Assembly: GCA_013821615.1 (NCBI GenBank)
Contig: JACDGQ010000009.1
Span: 1 to 18,742 of the forward strand
Length of the DNA: 18,742 nt
Source: Planctomycetota bacterium
GTDB taxonomy: Bacteria; Planctomycetota; UBA11346
Direction: 5' to 3'
Shown: positions 1 through 8,413 of the stretch, piece after piece
Position numbering within the stretch: the stretch's first letter is position 1
Layout of the letters: each line of letters starts with the position of its first letter
The notes under the pieces: generated by a model
What the model was told of the DNA's origin: nothing
Database searches by the model: none
What the model saw: the letters and a program-made list of their open reading frames with translations, nothing else
Program-made: the position numbers and the translations under genes

Positions 1-4
1 TCAC

Positions 5-3000
5 TTGCTGGCCTCCTGCGGTGGTAGGAACCTACCACCCAGGGCCAAGAGGCCGTCACGCCACCGGGGGGAGGACCCGGCAAGAATTTCCGGAACTCAG
101 GCGGCAAGAATTTCTGGAATCCACAGTGGCGACCCATCCTACACCATCGTAGCACAAGATCTCGATGCACAGGTGGATAAAGATATATTCATAGCTGCAC
201 AATACCTTCCATGGATGGAGGGTGAGTCTGCATGGTGGTCGCCATTCTTCCCGAATGATCCCGTTGGCTTCAGTCCGGTGTATAGCCCCAGCAGCCTCGA
301 CCTCACTCTTGATGATGTTCGGTATACCTTGGGCCACGGCGCAAGCGATGCGAATATGTATGCTCAATTCCGCAATCGCGGCGGACCGGCTTTTAATGCC
401 ATCCACCGGTATAAGGAAGTCGAACGCAATCTCGACGGTGATGCCGGACTAGCTCTGGCCAATTCCGAAACCGTTCTCAACACCATGCGGGCCAAAGAAT
501 ACCTGACAGATGCCGTCAAGTCGTCTCTCAAGCTCAATTTCACGCTGACGAAGGACCAGGATAGTCTTCCCTATGGCACCTGGACAGATTTCGGCGCTGT
601 TGGCGGGGCGTTGACCATCCGCGAGCCGGGATGGCTGGAGACCACTTTCCATTATGGCAGCCCGGTGGAGGACCTCTTCAACACGGCGAATACCCAGCAT
701 TGGGACATTGGGAATGCCTACACGGAAGAGGTAATGAATCACATGCTGGCGGAGAGGTTCGCGCTCGCAAGTGCCGTGCTGACCAAGATCCAGTCGCTTA
801 CTGGAGGTTCGGGATCCCCCAACTGGCCTTTCAACGCTGTGTTGGAGCAGCTTGGACAAGGCGGGGGCTTTCCAGATGTCCTTAGGATCGACGTAAATCT
901 AGATAAGGATGCAGGCGGTTTCGTTTTCAAAATATCGGACTCATCCAAGGCTGAGATTGATTCATTAAATCTGAGGGTACAGAACGGTGGCGCCACGATT
1001 CCGGCCGGATTGCCAGAATTCGTCTTGTTGAAATTGGATGTCGATACAACGGACGACATAAAGGGAATTTACGACCAGCAATATAAGGCAGAGGCGGGTG
1101 ATCCAGTAGTCAACGCCTTAGGTCTCATGGAAAAGAGGCTATTCCATGATCTTTACTATCTCAATCTCATGCGCGCAGATTTGCAGACAGTCGCGTGGTG
1201 GCAGAAATACCGCACCTCTCAGCCGGTTGGCTATGGGCTGCTCGCTTCTGGCGATTTCATCTTTGGCGTGAAAGACATGCTTAACCTTCGCGGACAAGAT
1301 TTTGTAACAGGCGAATCATTGTCGCCTGCGGAATATGCGTTAACGGGGGCAAGTGTCCTTGTAAATCTTGTTCCGGGTTCGGTCTTCGTGCGGACAGGAA
1401 AAGCCGTTGCCCTGCGTGCTGCGCGTGCAAGTGCAGCAATGAAGGGCCTTTGGTCAAACATCAAGAAATTTGAGAATGGAAGGACCAAGCTCGTTTCGGC
1501 TATGGAAGATTTCAGCAATCTGACCGATCAGACCGTCACCCGTAGCGCCACGCAAACGGCAGAGACCGCCTTCGATGCCCGGCGTGGTCTTGCTTCGGGA
1601 TCCCTACAACGGCTCGGCAAAGTTGGAATCGACGCTTCTATCGACGTGATCGACAGCTTGGCTGCGCCTGCCCAATGGGACGTTTTGAGTGGGCTCATGC
1701 GCGGGGCTTCGCCAAGTTCGATGTCAGCGTTCCATGTCGCTGGCGCAACGTTCCCTGAAATCACTGGCAAAGGCCTTAGGCGTTCCGGCCCGCAGCGCCC
1801 ACGTTCACTTTCCACCGCGTTTACTGCGGATGATAAGGTCAATAAGGATGAAATTTTCGCTTCTGGAAAGGAGCTGGTCCTCGCGGCCAAGCCTACGGCC
1901 GCACAATTGACAGATATGCGTGCCAGAGGGCTGTCGGGTGCTAGTGAACTTGAGGATCTGTTGCGTGGTGGGTGCTTCCTTGGTGGAACTCGTGTCGTTA
2001 TGGCGGATGGCTCCTCAAAATCGATAGAGGACATTAGTCCTGGTGAGCGCGTCCGGACCCGCGACCAATTCGAGCCGAGCGCGCCGTTTACAGCTAAAGA
2101 GGTGTCGCGAGTCTCCCATCGCAGCCATGTCCCAATTCGCTGTATCAGCTTCTGCCGAGCGGGTCATGTACGTCGCGTCGCTGTCAACAATGCGGCGAGC
2201 TCAAGCGCGGGCGATGAGGATGCGAGTTCCGAGGGATCAGAGCCACCCGAATCAGTGTTCTCTGTCTCTTGCACCACTGAGCATCCCTTCTGGGTCGTCG
2301 GAGCCGGGTGGAAGGCGGCCCGATCGCTAATTCCTGGTCAACACGCCGATGGAGACCAGGGGGAGCTCGTTGTAGTTGCAAATCGCGAAATTCACGGCCT
2401 AGATTCCCATGTCTACAATATTGAAGTACAGGATTGTCATACCTACGAAGTACTTGCTGAAGGTCTGCAGGGTGCATTGCCAGTTTGGGTACACAATACC
2501 TGCGACGTATTGAAAATTACTTATGATAATCTCATTAAGCTGCATTGGTCAGAAGATGTTGCCAAGGAAGTCGATGAGGCTCTTCAGCGTTCGTACTTTA
2601 AAACTCCAACAAAAGGATTGGGGGAAGCGGCTGAGGCCGGGAACAGCACAACTCTTGCAACAAACATGAAGGCTGTTGTCCCCGATTCCATGAAAACGGA
2701 AGCGTGGCAAGCTCACCACATCAATCCTACAGATCAGGTCAAATCACATCCCCTTTTCAAAGGGTTTGTGTTGCCGGATGGCACGTTTTTCCCCGCCAGT
2801 GGGTTCAAGACCAATGACCCCTTTAATGGCGTTATCCTTCCTAAACTCAAGGAGGCTGCCAAGGCCTTGAATGTCCCTAATCATAATGGTTTTCATGCGG
2901 CGTATTCTGCTGCCATGAAAAAATCATATGATGACATCCAGGCTCAAGTCATAGCTGAGTACAACCGCACCAAAAGCTTATCCAAAGCTGTCTTGCTTTA

Positions 3001-3172
3001 CGACGAACAATTGAAGAACCTTACGGAGCGTGCGCGCACTGTTCTGGAAGGAACAGGACCAAATGAATTTAAGGATGCTTTTCCCCTTTATGCCAATCAA
3101 ATTGCGGGATCCGACGTGGCCTCATTGATTCCTAAATGGTATACCGCCTTACAGACTGGAGTTAGGCCATGA
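5..3172 (+). CDS. Polymorphic toxin with pre-toxin TG region, Hint domain and C-terminal AHH nuclease; 5' end replaced by IS sequence
   Basis: This is a modular toxin whose C-terminal nuclease would be released by Hint autoprocessing. The frame is open to the window edge. Residues 1-40 are translated from the IS end, so the native start and any secretion or trafficking domain are missing; the first Met beyond the IS is at 215 and a GTG is at 173. Residues 41-400 match no family I recognise. Residues ~406-460 (GDFIFGVKDML, then T435-G436, then LVNLVPGS) resemble the pre-toxin TG domain. The Hint domain spans Cys657 (GGCFLGGTRV), TTEH760PF and VWVH830-N831-T832-C833; the HN dipeptide is the expected cleavage site. 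The remaining ~220 residues carry A903-H904-H905, NGVILP and H960/H964, the layout of AHH (HNH-like) nucleases. The stop overlaps the next gene by ATGA. Domain calls are firm; delivery route and present expression are unknown. Confidence 0.85.
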   Translation: MLASCGGRNLPPRAKRPSRHRGEDPARISGTQAARISGIHSGDPSYTIVAQDLDAQVDKDIFIAAQYLPWMEGESAWWSPFFPNDPVGFSPVYSPSSLDLTLDDVRYTLGHGASDANMYAQFRNRGGPAFNAIHRYKEVERNLDGDAGLALANSETVLNTMRAKEYLTDAVKSSLKLNFTLTKDQDSLPYGTWTDFGAVGGALTIREPGWLETTFHYGSPVEDLFNTANTQHWDIGNAYTEEVMNHMLAERFALASAVLTKIQSLTGGSGSPNWPFNAVLEQLGQGGGFPDVLRIDVNLDKDAGGFVFKISDSSKAEIDSLNLRVQNGGATIPAGLPEFVLLKLDVDTTDDIKGIYDQQYKAEAGDPVVNALGLMEKRLFHDLYYLNLMRADLQTVAWWQKYRTSQPVGYGLLASGDFIFGVKDMLNLRGQDFVTGESLSPAEYALTGASVLVNLVPGSVFVRTGKAVALRAARASAAMKGLWSNIKKFENGRTKLVSAMEDFSNLTDQTVTRSATQTAETAFDARRGLASGSLQRLGKVGIDASIDVIDSLAAPAQWDVLSGLMRGASPSSMSAFHVAGATFPEITGKGLRRSGPQRPRSLSTAFTADDKVNKDEIFASGKELVLAAKPTAAQLTDMRARGLSGASELEDLLRGGCFLGGTRVVMADGSSKSIEDISPGERVRTRDQFEPSAPFTAKEVSRVSHRSHVPIRCISFCRAGHVRRVAVNNAASSSAGDEDASSEGSEPPESVFSVSCTTEHPFWVVGAGWKAARSLIPGQHADGDQGELVVVANREIHGLDSHVYNIEVQDCHTYEVLAEGLQGALPVWVHNTCDVLKITYDNLIKLHWSEDVAKEVDEALQRSYFKTPTKGLGEAAEAGNSTTLATNMKAVVPDSMKTEAWQAHHINPTDQVKSHPLFKGFVLPDGTFFPASGFKTNDPFNGVILPKLKEAAKALNVPNHNGFHAAYSAAMKKSYDDIQAQVIAEYNRTKSLSKAVLLYDEQLKNLTERARTVLEGTGPNEFKDAFPLYANQIAGSDVASLIPKWYTALQTGVRP
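20..39. repeat. Perfect 9-bp inverted repeat in the IS leader
   Basis: GGTGGTAGG at 20-28 is followed after AA by CCTACCACC at 31-39, an exact reverse complement. As RNA on the minus strand it would form a hairpin two bases before the AGGAGG at 17-12 that precedes the presumed transposase GTG at 4-2. It is not followed by a U-run, so it does not look like a classical intrinsic terminator. Confidence 0.6.
79..121. repeat. Two direct copies of a 19-bp IS-end motif
   Basis: Copies lie at 79-97 and 103-121 and share GGCAAGAATTTC, differing at only a few of the later bases. The 24-bp spacing is a multiple of three, so the overlapping plus-strand frame shows the pentapeptide ARISG twice (residues 26-30 and 34-38 of the toxin frame). 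They fit transposase-binding sites at the end of an IS21-type element. The in-frame peptide repeat is then a by-product of the DNA repeat rather than protein structure. Confidence 0.6.
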
Positions 3173-3762
3173 TGGATCATAAGATATTCATGGAGTCGTT
3201 TAATGTGGTGAAATCATATATTTCCGAGTCAAAATTTCTGCCAGCCCAAACGTCCCGGCATATTGATGCAGATGCGGAGCTTGTCCCTGTCCATGATGTG
3301 GTGGATGCGATCGCACTTGGTGACATGCCACCCGCCAACTCTAATCTGGACAATCCGTGGAATTCCTTTCAACAGAACCTTTGGGCTGACTATCTCTCAT
3401 TGCATTACGAGATAATGAACAATGCGCAAATGGACGAATTCCTCCCACTTCAATCGTTGATCACCGCTCCCATCTTGGAGTCTAACCAAGATGGATCCGT
3501 GCGTAGCAGAATTCGCACTCGGCTTCATGAAGTGGTGCTATTCCACGCGGGAATTTCGGTGACGAGGGAGATGCTGCTGGCCATGGGATCGGGGGATCGA
3601 GATCCTCATCCGCATTATTCGGTATCTCTCAAGACATGCTATGATTTGGGTGGCTGGCCTTGCGGATGGGACGGCCAGTTTCCATTGGGTAGAAGCTTTA
3701 TCTATTGGCCCTACGATGAAGATGGTCGATGGGCGCAGGGGGAACCTGGTACCATTGAATGA
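3169..3762 (+). CDS. Candidate immunity protein for the AHH toxin (unrecognised family)
   Basis: This is a 197-aa protein without signal peptide or membrane segment, so it is probably cytoplasmic. It is acidic and rich in Trp toward the C-terminus (GGWPCGWDGQF, YWPYDEDGRW). I do not recognise a family. The start ATG overlaps the toxin stop as ATGA (a second ATG follows at 3172), which implies translational coupling. Small unrelated-looking proteins directly downstream of Hint-nuclease toxins are usually their immunity partners. That functional call is inference from position and compartment. The gene looks intact although the toxin in front of it is 5'-truncated, which would be sensible if residual or sibling toxin must still be neutralised. 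Confidence 0.6.
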   Translation: MMDHKIFMESFNVVKSYISESKFLPAQTSRHIDADAELVPVHDVVDAIALGDMPPANSNLDNPWNSFQQNLWADYLSLHYEIMNNAQMDEFLPLQSLITAPILESNQDGSVRSRIRTRLHEVVLFHAGISVTREMLLAMGSGDRDPHPHYSVSLKTCYDLGGWPCGWDGQFPLGRSFIYWPYDEDGRWAQGEPGTIE

Positions 3763-3781
3763 TCGTCCTCCCCGACGGGGG

Positions 3782-3811
3782 TTGACCGTTCGTCGAGGTA
3801 TGGGATGCTAT
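3782..3811 (+). promoter_or_regulatory. Weak candidate promoter before the exported 714-aa protein
   Basis: TTGACC at 3782-3787 is a five-of-six match to a -35 box. After 18 bp comes TGCTAT (3806-3811), a poor -10 with a matching A-T end. Transcription starting near 3818 would fit the ATG at 3834 with GAGG at 3821-3824 and not the ATG at 3810. Sigma-70 consensus rules may not hold in this organism. Confidence 0.22.
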
Positions 3812-5978
3812 GCGTATTGCGAGGGATAGTCGTATGTCTATGTGGCACATAATGGCGACCCTGGTGTGCGTTGTATCTCTGGGGCTTCCCTCCCTACATT
3901 CTGCCGAGTCTGGCTCTCAATCGGTCACCGCCGGTGACGTATTGAAGTGGAAAACGGACCTGGCGAGCCCCGATGCGGTAAGGTGGCGCGCGTCGCTTAT
4001 GGACATGCGGGTGAAGTGCGAACCTCTACACGCGGCCGCCTCTTCCGATGGTTCCGCCCGCGCAGCTTTGAAGGCCATGCGTGATGACATTTTAGATCCA
4101 CTCGTGACATTCTCGCGCCGTAGCGATCTTGACGGCGCATCGGCGAACCGACAGGCGGATGCGCATGGGTACGTGGGGGTTAAACTACCTCCCGTCACGA
4201 AGGCGGAGATGCTTGCTAGTGTTCTGGGGATTTTTGGCGTGATCGCGGACGCGGATGAACAGAGCACGTCGTCTCTAACCGCCATCATGCGCGAAATTCC
4301 TGATAATGACACAGGGCCGATATCGGTGCGTCTGCTCGCGTGCGAGATCCTTGAGAAAACCCACAACCATTCCCTTGAACAACAGTCCATTACGGCCGGA
4401 TGGGTCCAGAAAAATCCCTTTGATTACCGACAGACTAAAGCAGTGCTCCGCGTTTTCCCCGAAAACGATTTGATCAAAGAGACATTCCTGGACTCGTGCC
4501 TGCAGGTCGCCGACGGTAATCTTCCGGTCCAGGTGCGTGAACTCCTTATGGAAATTCGGTTTCCCATGGTTCTGGGAAAGAAGATCGCCTCGCATGTCGT
4601 CCTCAAGTTGATGCCCATCGACACGTTTTCGAAAAATTTGGATCAGCAGTTCTGGCCCATGGTCCTCATTACTAGAAGTGCATGGTATGCAGGAATAGTG
4701 GACTCGTCCATGCATCCCCGGCTGCAAGCTTGGATCTCAGGTGCGGATGAGCTAAAAACGCATTTGGCCATTTGGCTTCTCCTCCTCTCTGAAGATCAGG
4801 CCGGTGCGCGGGCCATTCTCACTTCGGAAGCCGATGGCCTTGCCCGTCGGTGGCTTGCAGACGGCTTTGCCAGATCGATACCTGGCTCGTCTGATCCAGT
4901 ACAGCATTTTCACGATGCTCTGGTGCTTGCGTTCCTTCCTGACTGGGAAATAAGCCCGGAGGTCCTTTCGATTCTCATGAAGCGGTATCGAAAGCCGACG
5001 TCTGTAGGGGGTGGAAAACTTTTCGCTAATCAGCAGGCTTGGCTTTCGCTTGCTTTGTTTCGTGGAGATCAGGCATCTCCTCAACCGGCATGGGTCCATC
5101 AGTGGCGCATGCACGCTGGTTCGTATGTGGGAATCCTCACGGCAGACAATTCGGGCGTGATTTCTGAAGAAATTGATGAGAGCGGGCCCGACTGGAAACC
5201 TGCGCGCATCAATAGGGCCGATCTCCCGGCCATGTTGCGCCTGATCGGAAAGTATCCCCGATGGTCTGGCGCACGGGAATCGCTCAGGGAATGCCTTGAT
5301 AAACCTCAGCTTTCCAGAATGGTCCTCGGAACCTTGGCGACCTTGGGGGTGGTAGGCAAGGATTTGGTCGATCCAGTCGGCCTTTCCCAATGGTTGGGGG
5401 GCCTGTCCCGTGATCCAGCTCAAGTCGGTGCCCAGGCGGTAGTCGACCTAGGCAAGGTTTACGTCAGCGTCCTCGGTGATTCGCGCGCAGCCAAGGCGTC
5501 CATCGCTCTCCTCCCCGCTGGCGTCCCCGATGCCTCGATCTCGCAGCGGGCATGGACCTGGGATGATTCGGTGGAGCTGTGGATTGCACTGGATAGGGAC
5601 TCGGGAAAGTTGGACGAATTCCGGTCGCGTTTATTGGCGGATGCATCTCCCGGATCGGAATTCCGTCTTTGGCTCTTGGATGTGCGTCGAGGTCGGCCAG
5701 TGGGGCCTTTGCCCAAAAGGTCTTTATACGAATGCAAATGGCATGATGGGTTCCTGGAGCTTGCTGCGGCTTTTTCGCGTGCATCGACATTTGAGCCGGC
5801 CGTTATTCAAGCACTTCGTGATCCATTCATGATATCCGACTGTGCAATCGTCGGCTTAGATCGTGACCCTGCCGGCGAGGGTGGCCGCATGGGTTGGTTG
5901 GATGGCCGGAATCCCGCACTCGGACTGCTTGGTGCCCTCGACCGGCAACTCCTCCTCCACTCCGGTGTGAGAAAATAG
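3810..5978 (+). CDS. Exported protein of unknown family (714-722 aa)
   Basis: No domain is recognised. The frame opens at ATG 3810, but ATG 3834 (residue 9) is the better start: it has GAGG at 3821-3824 with a 9-nt spacer and begins a clean signal peptide (hydrophobic core ATLVCVVSLGLP, likely cleavage after SLHSA). The mature part is about 690 residues, with no further membrane segment, and looks largely helical, with Leu/Ala-rich stretches that could be helical repeats (for example SVRLLACEILEKTH, QVRELLMEIRF). It starts 47-71 bp after the candidate immunity gene, on the same strand, so co-transcription is possible. It ends 44 bp from a converging HEAT-repeat gene. A periplasmic or surface scaffold role is a guess from the helical look only. 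Confidence 0.75.
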   Translation: MRIARDSRMSMWHIMATLVCVVSLGLPSLHSAESGSQSVTAGDVLKWKTDLASPDAVRWRASLMDMRVKCEPLHAAASSDGSARAALKAMRDDILDPLVTFSRRSDLDGASANRQADAHGYVGVKLPPVTKAEMLASVLGIFGVIADADEQSTSSLTAIMREIPDNDTGPISVRLLACEILEKTHNHSLEQQSITAGWVQKNPFDYRQTKAVLRVFPENDLIKETFLDSCLQVADGNLPVQVRELLMEIRFPMVLGKKIASHVVLKLMPIDTFSKNLDQQFWPMVLITRSAWYAGIVDSSMHPRLQAWISGADELKTHLAIWLLLLSEDQAGARAILTSEADGLARRWLADGFARSIPGSSDPVQHFHDALVLAFLPDWEISPEVLSILMKRYRKPTSVGGGKLFANQQAWLSLALFRGDQASPQPAWVHQWRMHAGSYVGILTADNSGVISEEIDESGPDWKPARINRADLPAMLRLIGKYPRWSGARESLRECLDKPQLSRMVLGTLATLGVVGKDLVDPVGLSQWLGGLSRDPAQVGAQAVVDLGKVYVSVLGDSRAAKASIALLPAGVPDASISQRAWTWDDSVELWIALDRDSGKLDEFRSRLLADASPGSEFRLWLLDVRRGRPVGPLPKRSLYECKWHDGFLELAAAFSRASTFEPAVIQALRDPFMISDCAIVGLDRDPAGEGGRMGWLDGRNPALGLLGALDRQLLLHSGVRK

Positions 5979-6022
5979 ATGACATCCCATTGATGAGCGG
6001 AGTCTTCCCTTGGGCGAGATCG

Positions 6023-6946
6023 CTAGGGTTCCGAACTTATCGCAGCGAGACGCTGAGAGGCGGCCATTGCCGCTTTGACGACCAATGGATCAGAATCTTC
6101 CTTTGCCGAATTGACTAAGTCGAGATCCAAGGGATCGCCCATAGTTCCAAGAAAGGCCACGGCCGCGCGTCTGATAGATGGACTCAGGTCTCGCACGAGC
6201 GGTCGGATGGTGGGCAGGGCGCTACGCAATTTGCGCTCGCCAGCAATGCCTAGGATGGTGACTTTGCTCTCGGGAGCCAGGGATTCTTGCGCCACCAAAT
6301 CCTCCAAGCGTTGACCGAATGCGGGACCTAGGTCTACGATCCCCTGCTGGTTAAGGCGATGAAGTTGCAGTAGCGCGGTTGCTCCCATGACGCCTTCCTT
6401 GCTAGTCGAGGCACGCCACAGCGCTTGTTCCGCCTCCTGCCGGTCTGTTGCGGAGTCCAGGCAGAGAGCGAGGAATTGAATCGCATATTCTCGCCAGGCC
6501 AGTGATTCGGAGGGGTCCTCGATCATGCTGATAAACATGCGGTAGAGGGAGGGATCTCGATTCGCTTGGCTCACCAAAGTGTTGGCGGCCACGTTTCTCA
6601 AGAGAGCGCTATTGGAGGTGGATTGCATCTGCGAGGTGAGGAATCGGCTAGTCTTAGCCGATAGGTGCGTATTTGTGGATAATTTTAGGATGACATCGAT
6701 TTTCTCTGTCGCCGACATCCGGGAGAATCCCGGCAGTTCAAGGGGATCATCCGGTGGAATGTCTTTTGGCCTCCCTACGGAGGCGGGAGATGAATAATCC
6801 AGGTTTGGAAGTGGTCGATGTACTTCCGGTGTTACGGCCCCGGGTGCCGTCTTCCGCATCTCGAGGATGACTTCCAGGAGTGCAAAGGAGCCGACCATCG
6901 CCAGGAACAGCACGGACAATCCGAAGGGCGAATGTAGTAGCTTCAT
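6023..6946 (-). CDS. Membrane-anchored HEAT-repeat protein
   Basis: This 307-aa protein begins with a short basic stretch and one hydrophobic segment (residues ~6-28, core LSVLFLAMVGSFALLEVIL) with no obvious cleavage site, so it is probably anchored in the inner membrane with the rest outside the cytoplasm. A Pro-rich linker (~35-70) follows, then helical repeats. The clearest HEAT/PBS-lyase-like units are in the last 90 residues (LPTIRPLVRDLSPSIRRAAV, then DPLVVKAAMAASQRLA). Such domains act in protein binding; a partner is not evident. It lies 43 bp downstream of the DUF1573 gene on the same strand, probably in one transcript. The Shine-Dalgarno sequence is weak. Confidence 0.75.
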   Translation of the reverse strand: MKLLHSPFGLSVLFLAMVGSFALLEVILEMRKTAPGAVTPEVHRPLPNLDYSSPASVGRPKDIPPDDPLELPGFSRMSATEKIDVILKLSTNTHLSAKTSRFLTSQMQSTSNSALLRNVAANTLVSQANRDPSLYRMFISMIEDPSESLAWREYAIQFLALCLDSATDRQEAEQALWRASTSKEGVMGATALLQLHRLNQQGIVDLGPAFGQRLEDLVAQESLAPESKVTILGIAGERKLRSALPTIRPLVRDLSPSIRRAAVAFLGTMGDPLDLDLVNSAKEDSDPLVVKAAMAASQRLAAISSEP

Positions 6947-6989
6947 ATGGATGTGCGAAGATGAGCGTTAATTATCGATTGAGACAAAA

Positions 6990-7640
6990 TCATTTGCCAA
7001 TGATTTCTATTATACGTGCATAGACGTGAATAGTTCTTAGATCGGTTATAACATCAATAGCCGCCGCATACGGCCTCGTCGTTTCGGTGGGAATAATTGA
7101 AATCAGGTAGTGGTTTTCATCTTGGCCTGGATCCAGGGAGATCTTCAGTCGCTTGTCCGCGCATTCGACGCGCTGCATGTGGAACTTGGGATCTTTAGGG
7201 AGCGTGATGAAAATGGTTTTTTTGGAAGGTCCTGCGCCGACATACCAATCGATGAATCGTTGCGAGGGCGACGGCCCCTCGGGCAATTGTATTTCCATGC
7301 GCAAGAAAATCGGGGGACTTCCAGGTTCGTCGGTCTTGACGGTGACCAGCTTGGTCTGAAGCCCTGTAAAATCGCCTACGGTGAAGGCCATCGTTATTTC
7401 ACCGGCCTCTCCCGCTGCATAGGTCCTCTTCTCGAGGTCGGCAGTGGTACATCCACAGGAGGTCTTCAGCTCGGTGATGGTTACCGGAGTTTTCCCCGCG
7501 TTCGTGAACGGAAAGGTGGACATGACCACGGTGTCGGTGACTTTGGGTTGGAGTTTGCGCTCCGTGAAGGCGAAGTGCAGCCCTTCCTCACAATGAAGTA
7601 CTCCCATGCTGAACAACGTGATGAAGATCAGCTTGACCAT
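6990..7640 (-). CDS. DUF1573 domain protein, exported
   Basis: This 216-aa protein has a signal peptide (KLIFITLFSMGVL, cleavage near residue 17) followed by an Ig-like beta-sandwich of the DUF1573 type. The family's hallmark Cys-rich motif is intact: residues 60-66 read TSCGCTT, preceded by FPFTNAGKTPVTI, the usual context (a statement that a conjugated beta domain follows). DUF1573 proteins are abundant in PVC bacteria and Bacteroidetes, and their biochemical role is unknown. A Cys stands at residue 17, but its -1 residue is His, so a lipobox is not supported. It is the first gene of a likely two-gene unit with the HEAT protein. The upstream 272 bp (7641-7912) presumably holds the promoter, which I cannot point to. 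Confidence 0.85.
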   Translation of the reverse strand: MVKLIFITLFSMGVLHCEEGLHFAFTERKLQPKVTDTVVMSTFPFTNAGKTPVTITELKTSCGCTTADLEKRTYAAGEAGEITMAFTVGDFTGLQTKLVTVKTDEPGSPPIFLRMEIQLPEGPSPSQRFIDWYVGAGPSKKTIFITLPKDPKFHMQRVECADKRLKISLDPGQDENHYLISIIPTETTRPYAAAIDVITDLRTIHVYARIIEIIGK

Positions 7641-7912
7641 GGGTGCAGCGCTCTGCTAGTGACAGGATGGGGTAGTGGCCACCCATGCGATCGAGTGAGG
7701 GCAATGAACTGCCAGTCTCTGGGAGATACTTTCTCTGGGGTTTCCGGGAGGCAAGTCTTCTCCTGCCATCACGGGATCGTGGCAAAAGCGGTCGTATCTC
7801 AGAAAATGGGGGGTCAGGAGAGAGGGGCTGCCTCGAGGACCTCTGCCGTTAGGAGCCGACTTGGACCTTAGAACCCTTAGGGGTACAGCAGCTGTGCCCA
7901 CCCCACAACTCA
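7641..7912. other. Intergenic stretch upstream of the DUF1573 gene
   Basis: The 272 bp lie between the DUF1573 start and the transposase remnant. Short frames exist on both strands, but none has convincing composition, a Shine-Dalgarno site or family resemblance. No terminator hairpin, tRNA or riboswitch-like structure was recognised. It is likely a leader/promoter region plus mobile-element scar. Confidence 0.4.
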
Positions 7913-8413
7913 TCACGTTCCAACCTTCGGATAAGATAGACGAACTCGCCTGCTCCGGATGGTGATGACGCCGGTGCCCGACAGGGCAGCGGCAATGGCT
8001 TCTCGTTCAAGCGCATCGCTGCGGATTTTACGCACGCCGTGTGCGCTGGCAATCTCCGAGTCTTCCGCGCGTCGCGTGCGCTCTCCGGCGATCGCGGTCG
8101 CGAGGCGCATCCGCTCCGCGGGCGTGATGGGCATGCGGTCGGCGAAGCGTGCCTCGGGCGTGCGCGTCTGGTCGCGGTCGGTGATGCGGCGGTTGGCGAG
8201 CAGGCGCGCGGCTTCGAGGTCGTCGAGCGTCCAGGCTGCAGGCCGGTCGTGACGGCAGGCGAGTTCGTGGGTCAGGAGTTTGATGGTGCCGTTGCCGGCC
8301 TCGCAGGCGCCATTGTAGCTGGCGCTGACGCTTGCCAGTGCAACAGGGCGATATCGGCAGGTGAGCGCAGCGGTCGTTCTCCCTTTTCTTGACGACTCGG
8401 AGATGGACTTCAC
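7913..8413 (-). pseudogene. C-terminal remnant of an rve-type integrase/transposase
   Basis: Near residue 34 of this 166-codon frame comes SYNGACEAGNGTIK, then AARLLANRRITD and TPEARFADR. The pattern, in which the catalytic Glu sits in a 'YNGxxEAGxG' context followed by a helical 'wtxddleaArlxaN' segment, is that of the end of a retroviral-type integrase core in certain bacterial transposases. The D,D part of the DDE triad and all N-terminal DNA-binding regions are missing, and an in-frame TGA lies directly upstream of the GTG at 8413. No terminal repeats are visible. It sits 110 bp before the divergently oriented protease gene, near the change in base composition. Confidence 0.6.

Larger units (their letters stand above)
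1..125 (-). mobile_element. End of an IS21-type insertion sequence (partial, runs off the window)
   Basis: Read on the minus strand from 125 toward 1, the sequence begins TGTGGATTCC, with the terminal TG typical of IS21-family ends. It carries two copies of a 19-bp motif (plus strand 79-97 and 103-121, core GGCAAGAATTTC) spaced 24 bp apart. Multiple internal terminal repeats of this kind are known from IS21 elements. Further inward on the minus strand comes a 9-bp inverted repeat (20-39), then AGGAGG (17-12), then a GTG codon at 4-2 after a 7-nt spacer. That is a ready translation start for the element's transposase (istA-like), which would lie outside the window. Family assignment is from the end structure only, because no transposase sequence is visible. 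Confidence 0.55.

Noticed and set aside
4752..5423. 223-aa minus-strand open frame
   Set aside because: It overlaps the signal-peptide-bearing 714-aa gene; no Shine-Dalgarno site or recognisable feature.
7110..7871. 253-aa plus-strand open frame
   Set aside because: It is antisense to the DUF1573 gene with its conserved SCGCTT motif; no domain and unusual composition.
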